NCBI GenBank assembly: GCA_016286365.1
Contig: JAEESN010000004.1
Coordinates: forward strand, 1-64,000
Direction of reading: 5' to 3'
Source: Treponema sp.
GTDB taxonomy: Bacteria; Spirochaetota; Spirochaetia; Treponematales; Treponemataceae
Length of the DNA: 64,000 nt
Positions 59,386-64,000 of this stretch are shown here, in pieces. Numbering within the stretch: position 1 is the first letter of the stretch; each line of letters starts with the position of its first letter. The position numbers were made by a program, and so were the translations under genes. The notes under the pieces were generated by a model. It made no database searches. It saw only the letters and a list, made by a program, of their open reading frames with translations, and had not been told where the DNA came from.

Positions 59386-60099
59386 ATGAATGTTCATAAC
59401 CTTATGGAAGACGTAGTTATTCAGTCTGTAAACTCGCTCTACGATCAGATTAAAGCAAATAACAACGGCTGGCTCTCCTGCGACTGCCAGAATTGTCGTC
59501 TTGATACAATAAGTTTTGTTTTGAACAGAATTCATACTAAATACGTCGTTTCGGGACGCGGTGTAAATCACTCGGTAGAAGAAATGACAAGCCAGCAGCT
59601 CAAGGCAGATATTGATTCTCTTGCTCTTGCCGGAATCAGAATCGTAAATTCTACAAAACGACCTTATCACACTCAGCCTAAAAATCTTGAAGTCACACAG
59701 AATTCAATTCCTGCATTCAATTTCTTTACCTTTACCGGTAGCGTTTTAGACGGAACAAATTTTGAACCTGTTCCAAACGCACAGATCACCCTTAAATACG
59801 AAGGTCAGCCTGCTCAGATGATTGATTCAACATGGGCTAATCCTTACACTACCTGCAAAACTACAAAGGGAACTTATTCTTTCCTTGTAAAACCTCTTAA
59901 GGCAGAAAAAGAAGGAATCACTAAAAAATTTAATTTCTGCATCAATGTTACTGCCCCTGATTATGCAGGCACCGACTATCACTTTGAGGTTTCTTTAACA
60001 AGCGATAAAAATATGAAAAATGACATCGACTCAACTTATTCCCTTAAGCTGAACGACATAATCATTTTCAAAAAAGATATTGAAAACCCAATGGAATAA
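59386..60099 (+). CDS. ComFB-domain protein fused to a carboxypeptidase-regulatory-like beta domain
   Basis: A 237-residue cytoplasmic protein. Residues 1-100 match the ComFB family: VHNLMEDVVIQSVNSLYDQI, the Cys cluster CDCQNCRLDTISFVLNRI, KYVVSGRG and a following helix. ComFB proteins have been reported to bind c-di-GMP or related nucleotides. Residues ~110-237 form a beta-sandwich-like domain (FFTFTGSVLDGTNFEPVPNA, then KGTYSFLVKP) of the carboxypeptidase-regulatory/CNA-B sort, normally extracellular; here no signal peptide is present. With two GGDEF proteins in the window it may be a c-di-GMP receptor. First of three genes with the TIGR03546/TIGR03545 pair, 45 bases away. Confidence 0.8.
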   Translation: MNVHNLMEDVVIQSVNSLYDQIKANNNGWLSCDCQNCRLDTISFVLNRIHTKYVVSGRGVNHSVEEMTSQQLKADIDSLALAGIRIVNSTKRPYHTQPKNLEVTQNSIPAFNFFTFTGSVLDGTNFEPVPNAQITLKYEGQPAQMIDSTWANPYTTCKTTKGTYSFLVKPLKAEKEGITKKFNFCINVTAPDYAGTDYHFEVSLTSDKNMKNDIDSTYSLKLNDIIIFKKDIENPME

Positions 60100-60144
60100 T
60101 TTTCCATCACTCATATTTTTAAATTGTAAAAAAGGAGTCTTTTC

Positions 60145-60648
60145 ATGTTTAAAAATATTTTAAAATTTTTAAAATCATTGAACTCTAACTCTCATCCCGG
60201 AGAAATTGCACACGCGGTTTGTCTTGGTATGATTCTTGGATTTATGCCTAAGGATAATGCATTCTGGTATGTATTAACAATTTTCTTTTTATTCATGAGG
60301 ATAAACAGAGGCGGCCTGATTGTATTTACATTCCTCTTCGCACTCTTAGCTCCTTCCCTGGATAATATTTTCCATTCCATGGGCTACAGCTTCCTTACGC
60401 TCGAAAGTCTTAAACCGATTTTCAGGACGCTTTTAGATATTCCGTTTGTTGCTTTCACAAAATTCAACAACACGATTGTTATGGGTTCTTTCCTCTTTTC
60501 TCTTATTGCCTATATTCCTTTATACATCATTGCAAGAATATTCATCAAATACTGGAGAGCCTTCCTTGCTCCTGCTGTAAGAAAGTCAAAACTGATTACA
60601 ATTCTTTCTAAGCTTCCACTCATTAAAAAAATAGGAGATATGGTATGA
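60145..60648 (+). CDS. TIGR03546-family membrane protein
   Basis: A 167-residue polytopic membrane protein with about four hydrophobic segments (HAVCLGMILGFMPKDNAFWY, FLFALLAPSLDNIFHSMGYS, and two near residues 110-135). This matches the small family that accompanies TIGR03545 proteins in spirochaetes and some proteobacteria. AAGGAG precedes the ATG and the stop overlaps the next start by four bases, as expected for partners. Function unknown. Confidence 0.82.
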   Translation: MFKNILKFLKSLNSNSHPGEIAHAVCLGMILGFMPKDNAFWYVLTIFFLFMRINRGGLIVFTFLFALLAPSLDNIFHSMGYSFLTLESLKPIFRTLLDIPFVAFTKFNNTIVMGSFLFSLIAYIPLYIIARIFIKYWRAFLAPAVRKSKLITILSKLPLIKKIGDMV

Positions 60649-62894
60649 AAAAAGACGAAACAAATAAAACTCAAGTTCCAGCTGCAAGTACAAATACTCC
60701 TGTTAAATCAAATAAAAAAACAAAAATGGTAAAGGCAAAAGTTCCTTCCCTTTTTAAAAAGAAATACACAAAGGAACGCCTTGAAAAACGCATTTACAAA
60801 CGAATCTATGTTCCTGCAGACAAAACTTTTATCCAGGGACTTTTTAAAGAAACAGAAAAAAATAAAAAAGGCGTAGCTCTCTACTCTATCCCAAAAGAAA
60901 CTATGCTCGAAAAAAAGGAGCAGTCAAGGCTTAAGTCCATTGCAAAAGAAATCCGTTCGCAGAAGGGAAGAATCCGCTGGGTTCCGTTGATTGCAGCTGT
61001 TTCGACCATCGCTTTGATTGCAATCCTTTTTACAGCCTTTAAAAACAGAATCATCAAACGGGCAATTCAGAATACATGCGAAAGCATCTTTGAAGCAAAG
61101 TGTGATATTGACAGAGTTGATTTCCGCCTCTTTGCCGCTTCTTTCCGCTTAGACGGATTACAGATTGCTAACAAAGATGAACCTATGAAAAACCTCTTCT
61201 CGCTCGACACAATCATCCTGGATTTTGATTTGACTCAGGCACTGCGCGGAAGATTCATCACAGACGAAGTAAAAGTTTCGGGCATGGCAACAAATACCGA
61301 CAGAACTTATTCGGGAGACATCTCTGCAAAGCTTGCCGCAAAAAAAGCAAAGGCTAAGGCAAAGGGTGACTCTGCATTCATAAAGGAAATTAAATCAAGG
61401 TCGAATGCAGCGCTCGATTCCATGAAGAATTCTGTTCAGGGAGTTTTTGATGAATATAATCCAGAAACAATAATCAAAAACTGTTATTCGAACATGAAAA
61501 GCCCTGAACTTGCAAAGACTACTCAGGAACAGGTAAAAGTTCTTCTGGAAAAATATAAAGGCAAAAAAGATGAGCTTACGACAGAAGTTCAGGATGTTCA
61601 AAAGCTTGTAGAAGACTGCCAGAAGATTGATTTGAATGCCATTAAAACAAACCCGGTAAAGCTTAAGGAAGCAATCGAAACAATCGACAGTGCATATAAA
61701 AAGGTTGAAGCACTTAAGACAAAAACAACTCAGTCTGTAAACGACATCAAAAAAGATGCTGCAACAGTAAAGGCTCTTTCCTCTGATATTCAAAAAGCAA
61801 TTGCAGCCGACACGGCTTTAATCTCTAAGGAAATAAACAAGATTACTTCTATAAACATCAACGACGGTAAGAAGTTTATTTCCGGAACGCTCAACGGCGC
61901 CGCATACCAGATGCTCGGAAAATATTATCCTTATGCGATGAAGCTTGTGGATTATCTTTTAGAGATGAAAAAATCATCTTCTTCGGCAGAAAAAGAGCCT
62001 ACAGAAAAAGAAAAACTCAACTCTATGCTTGGGGAACGCGCAAAGGGCTTAAATATTTACTACCGCGGAAATCCTCCAAAATTCTGGATTAAAAAGCTTC
62101 ACGTTTCGGGCTTTAATTTTGCCCTTAATATGACAGATATTTCTTCGGACATGGATGCTGTAGGTCGTCCTGCAATCGGTGAATTTAAAATTGCGATTAA
62201 AGAAATTGACCACACAGGTACTGTAACTGTAGATACAAGAACAAATACAACTGAACCTTTAGTTGATGTAAGATATGTCTGCGACAAGCTTCCTCTAAGC
62301 CTTACAACAGCTTCTTTTGGAGCAGAAGGTCTCCCTGGAGTTCCATCCCTTACTCAGTCTAAATCTACACTCGACTTTGATCTTGCAATCTGGGATGCAG
62401 ACGGATTTAATATCACAGGAACAGGAAAGTTCACAGATATGGTTTTAATTGCCGCACCATTCACACCGGAATTCATCTCTAACATCTATATGAATACTCT
62501 TGCAAAGATGAAGGCTATGATGCTCTCTGTTCAGATTGGATACAGGGCTTCGAGCGGCTTGAACGTTGGTCTTGATACAGATATCGATAAGCAGTTTATG
62601 GCTGCACTTAAAGAAGAACTCAAGAATCAGCTTAGTGTACTCAAGAAAGATGTTGAAAAACAGATGAACGAAAAAATCAACGAGTACACAGGCGGTGCAA
62701 TAAGCGAAATCGGTAGCTTTGATGATATCTATGCCACAATCACTGATTACTCTAATACTTCGAACAAGTTCAAAGATCAGCTCGAAGCAAAGAAAAAGCA
62801 GGCTAATGATTACCTGACCGGAAAGGCTAACGAGGCAATCGACAGTGCAAAAAATAATGCTAAGGGTTACCTTAAAGGCATATTAAAACCTTAA
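60645..62894 (+). CDS. TIGR03545-family protein, AsmA-like
   Basis: A 749-residue protein with a Lys-rich cytoplasmic N-terminus, one membrane segment (about residues 108-130, WVPLIAAVSTIALIAILFTA) and a large extracytoplasmic part. Right after the membrane segment comes an AsmA-like beta stretch (CDIDRVDFRLFAASFRLDGL). A long helical/coiled-coil section lies at ~195-430, and a second beta-rich section ends the protein before a helical tail. Family TIGR03545 occurs beside TIGR03546; the AsmA likeness hints at lipid or envelope transport, which is inference. Overlaps the upstream stop as ATGA. Confidence 0.82.
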   Translation: MKKDETNKTQVPAASTNTPVKSNKKTKMVKAKVPSLFKKKYTKERLEKRIYKRIYVPADKTFIQGLFKETEKNKKGVALYSIPKETMLEKKEQSRLKSIAKEIRSQKGRIRWVPLIAAVSTIALIAILFTAFKNRIIKRAIQNTCESIFEAKCDIDRVDFRLFAASFRLDGLQIANKDEPMKNLFSLDTIILDFDLTQALRGRFITDEVKVSGMATNTDRTYSGDISAKLAAKKAKAKAKGDSAFIKEIKSRSNAALDSMKNSVQGVFDEYNPETIIKNCYSNMKSPELAKTTQEQVKVLLEKYKGKKDELTTEVQDVQKLVEDCQKIDLNAIKTNPVKLKEAIETIDSAYKKVEALKTKTTQSVNDIKKDAATVKALSSDIQKAIAADTALISKEINKITSININDGKKFISGTLNGAAYQMLGKYYPYAMKLVDYLLEMKKSSSSAEKEPTEKEKLNSMLGERAKGLNIYYRGNPPKFWIKKLHVSGFNFALNMTDISSDMDAVGRPAIGEFKIAIKEIDHTGTVTVDTRTNTTEPLVDVRYVCDKLPLSLTTASFGAEGLPGVPSLTQSKSTLDFDLAIWDADGFNITGTGKFTDMVLIAAPFTPEFISNIYMNTLAKMKAMMLSVQIGYRASSGLNVGLDTDIDKQFMAALKEELKNQLSVLKKDVEKQMNEKINEYTGGAISEIGSFDDIYATITDYSNTSNKFKDQLEAKKKQANDYLTGKANEAIDSAKNNAKGYLKGILKP

Positions 62895-62925
62895 AACTAA
62901 ACCTTAGCATTAATAAAATTTTAGG

Positions 62926-62962
62926 AAGGTAAGCTAGACTTTGAACTCGCTTACCTTTTTTT
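62926..62962 (+). terminator. terminator of the ComFB-TIGR operon, overlapping the receptor gene end
   Basis: AAGGTAAGC (62926-62934) pairs with GCTTACCTT (62949-62957) and is followed by a T run to 62962. The right half lies inside the final codons of the convergent chemotaxis-receptor gene, so the two genes share this DNA. Confidence 0.85.
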
Positions 62963-64000
62963 GTATCCTCAATACTGAATCGATGTTTCCATCTGCCGAA
63001 GTATCTACCTTCTGGATTGTATCCTTGAGGTTTGTAATAGCCTCTATACTTTCCTTTACGGCAACTTCTGTTGAATGAGCGGCATCTACAACGGTGGTCA
63101 TGAATTCACGAAGCTGTTCTGCGCTGTCTGTTTCTTTTTCTGTAAGATTCTTGATTTCCTGTACGGCTTCCAGGACTTCTACGGCAGACTGCTGAGTATC
63201 GTTTGCACCTGTTCTCTGCTCTTCCATTGCGTCAAAGATAATCTTTACGTATTCGGCATTGTGCTGAACGCTTGCATTTACTTCTGTAAATGAAGAACCT
63301 GCCATTGTGATTGCGTCTACACCGGCTTTTACCTTTATAAGCATTTCGTCTATGCGCTTTTTGATGTCGGCAGCACTCTGTGCGGAAGAAGCGGCAAGAG
63401 AGAAAACTTCGCCTGCAACAACTGCAAATCCTTTTCCGAATTCACCGGCGTGTGCCGCTTCGATTGCTGCGTTCATAGAAAGAAGGTTTGTCTTACTTGC
63501 GATGTCCTGAATTACACCGACAATCTTTTTAACTTCGTCTGAGTATGACTGAATTTCCTGCATGGTCTGAACTGCTTTTCCGATTGATTCGCTACCGGTT
63601 ACACTCGAGCTTGTAAGAACTTCAGAAACATCCTGTGCTTTTTTAGCGGTTTCTGCTACCGAACCGATGTTTGCAGTCATCTCTGTAATGGCAGAAGAAA
63701 TTGACTGAATGGCCTTTGTCTGTTCAAGGACGTTTGTCTTTACATTTTCAAGATCTGAAACTAAAGAAGAAATATTTTCATCGGCTTCATAAATGAGTTC
63801 ATTCTGCTTCTGGCTGTTACTGTCGATCTTTTCGAGCGAAGTGGACATGTTTTCAAGAGCATAAGCCGCACTCGCCGCAGAATCAGAAATAAAGCTTGCA
63901 GTCTGAGAAACTGCATCTGTTCCGTTCTGCATCTCTATAATCATCGAAGAAAGCTTTGAAATCAAAAGGTTGATTGATGTTGTGAGCATACCAAAGTCAT
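62934..64000 (-). CDS. methyl-accepting chemotaxis protein, signalling domain; 5' end outside window
   Basis: The visible part (about 355 residues) is the long cytoplasmic coiled coil of a chemoreceptor. The hairpin tip that contacts CheA and CheW is clear: MNAAIEAAHAGEFGKGFAVV, with a slightly unusual continuation AGEVFSLAASSAQSA in place of the common AxEVRKLAE. The frame is open to base 64000 (DFG before MLTTS), so sensor, membrane and probably HAMP parts are cut off. No C-terminal CheR-binding pentapeptide is present. Spirochaetes use such receptors to steer flagellar reversal. Confidence 0.92.
   Translation of the reverse strand, partial: DFGMLTTSINLLISKLSSMIIEMQNGTDAVSQTASFISDSAASAAYALENMSTSLEKIDSNSQKQNELIYEADENISSLVSDLENVKTNVLEQTKAIQSISSAITEMTANIGSVAETAKKAQDVSEVLTSSSVTGSESIGKAVQTMQEIQSYSDEVKKIVGVIQDIASKTNLLSMNAAIEAAHAGEFGKGFAVVAGEVFSLAASSAQSAADIKKRIDEMLIKVKAGVDAITMAGSSFTEVNASVQHNAEYVKIIFDAMEEQRTGANDTQQSAVEVLEAVQEIKNLTEKETDSAEQLREFMTTVVDAAHSTEVAVKESIEAITNLKDTIQKVDTSADGNIDSVLRIQKKVSEFKV

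Overview
The window looks like chromosomal DNA of a host-associated or gut-type Treponema (Spirochaetota). The evidence is its AT-rich composition, treponemal gene families (a TIGR03545/TIGR03546 pair, many small lipoproteins and TPR proteins, flagellar fliS-flgN, SecG with a long hydrophilic tail) and a cytoplasmic GH115 alpha-glucuronidase that points to a plant-polysaccharide niche. Gene density is high. No rRNA, tRNA, CRISPR array, transposase or prophage gene was seen. Genus assignment is inference from protein families.

Layout. 1-9.8 kb: the 3' part of a Rel-type (p)ppGpp enzyme, a metallophosphoesterase lipoprotein, a U32-family protein, a degenerate esterase divergent from metA, then htrA, map, a J-domain protein and secG. 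9.8-13.4 kb: a repeat-rich stretch interrupted only by tpiA, a structured RNA gene and cysK. It holds two tandem covarying hairpins next to secG, a palindrome flanked by a duplicated tpiA 3' end, an orphan ncRNA with its own promoter and terminator, and five hairpin-like elements sharing the loop GTGTTTTTA. 13.4-31.5 kb: pgk, GH115, ffh, an ispH-ndk-gpsA cluster, yajC-secD-secF, TPR and membrane proteins, and an envelope operon (lipoprotein, MltD-like transglycosylase with LysM, OmpA-like protein). 31.6-41.2 kb: one long leftward gene run ftsH-lolA-rodZ-rimO-(LacI-like sensor/GGDEF)-pcrA. 41.3-53.6 kb: fliS-flgN behind a sigma-28-like promoter, folA, a CDF transporter, a secreted-type nuclease, an ABC-F (Uup-like) ATPase whose C-terminal domain lies in the -1 frame after an A9 tract, a DUF6273-type lipoprotein, a beta-propeller protein, a membrane GGDEF protein, a methyltransferase, an SH3 lipoprotein and a hicAB module. 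53.6-64 kb: dapA-add-asd, aroC, dacA, a ComFB-domain fusion, the TIGR03546/TIGR03545 pair and a truncated chemotaxis receptor.

A feature that runs through the window is a recurring promoter design: a -10 hexamer, often preceded by TGn, ends exactly six bases before the start codon and there is no Shine-Dalgarno. It is seen at the esterase, metA, cysK, ispH, folA, the ABC-F gene, the beta-propeller gene and hicA. This predicts leaderless mRNAs beginning at the initiator codon. Most other first genes carry ordinary AGGAG-type sites, so two initiation modes seem to coexist.

Links between genes: two GGDEF proteins and a ComFB-domain protein suggest a c-di-GMP circuit; metA (with an acetyl-CoA-type Glu111) and cysK serve sulfur amino-acid synthesis; dapA and asd serve lysine/diaminopimelate synthesis; Ffh, SecDF-YajC, SecG, LolA-like, FtsH and HtrA form an envelope biogenesis and quality-control set. 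The points most deserving a second look are the covarying hairpin families, the orphan ncRNA, the leaderless promoter class, the ABC-F frameshift and the ComFB fusion.
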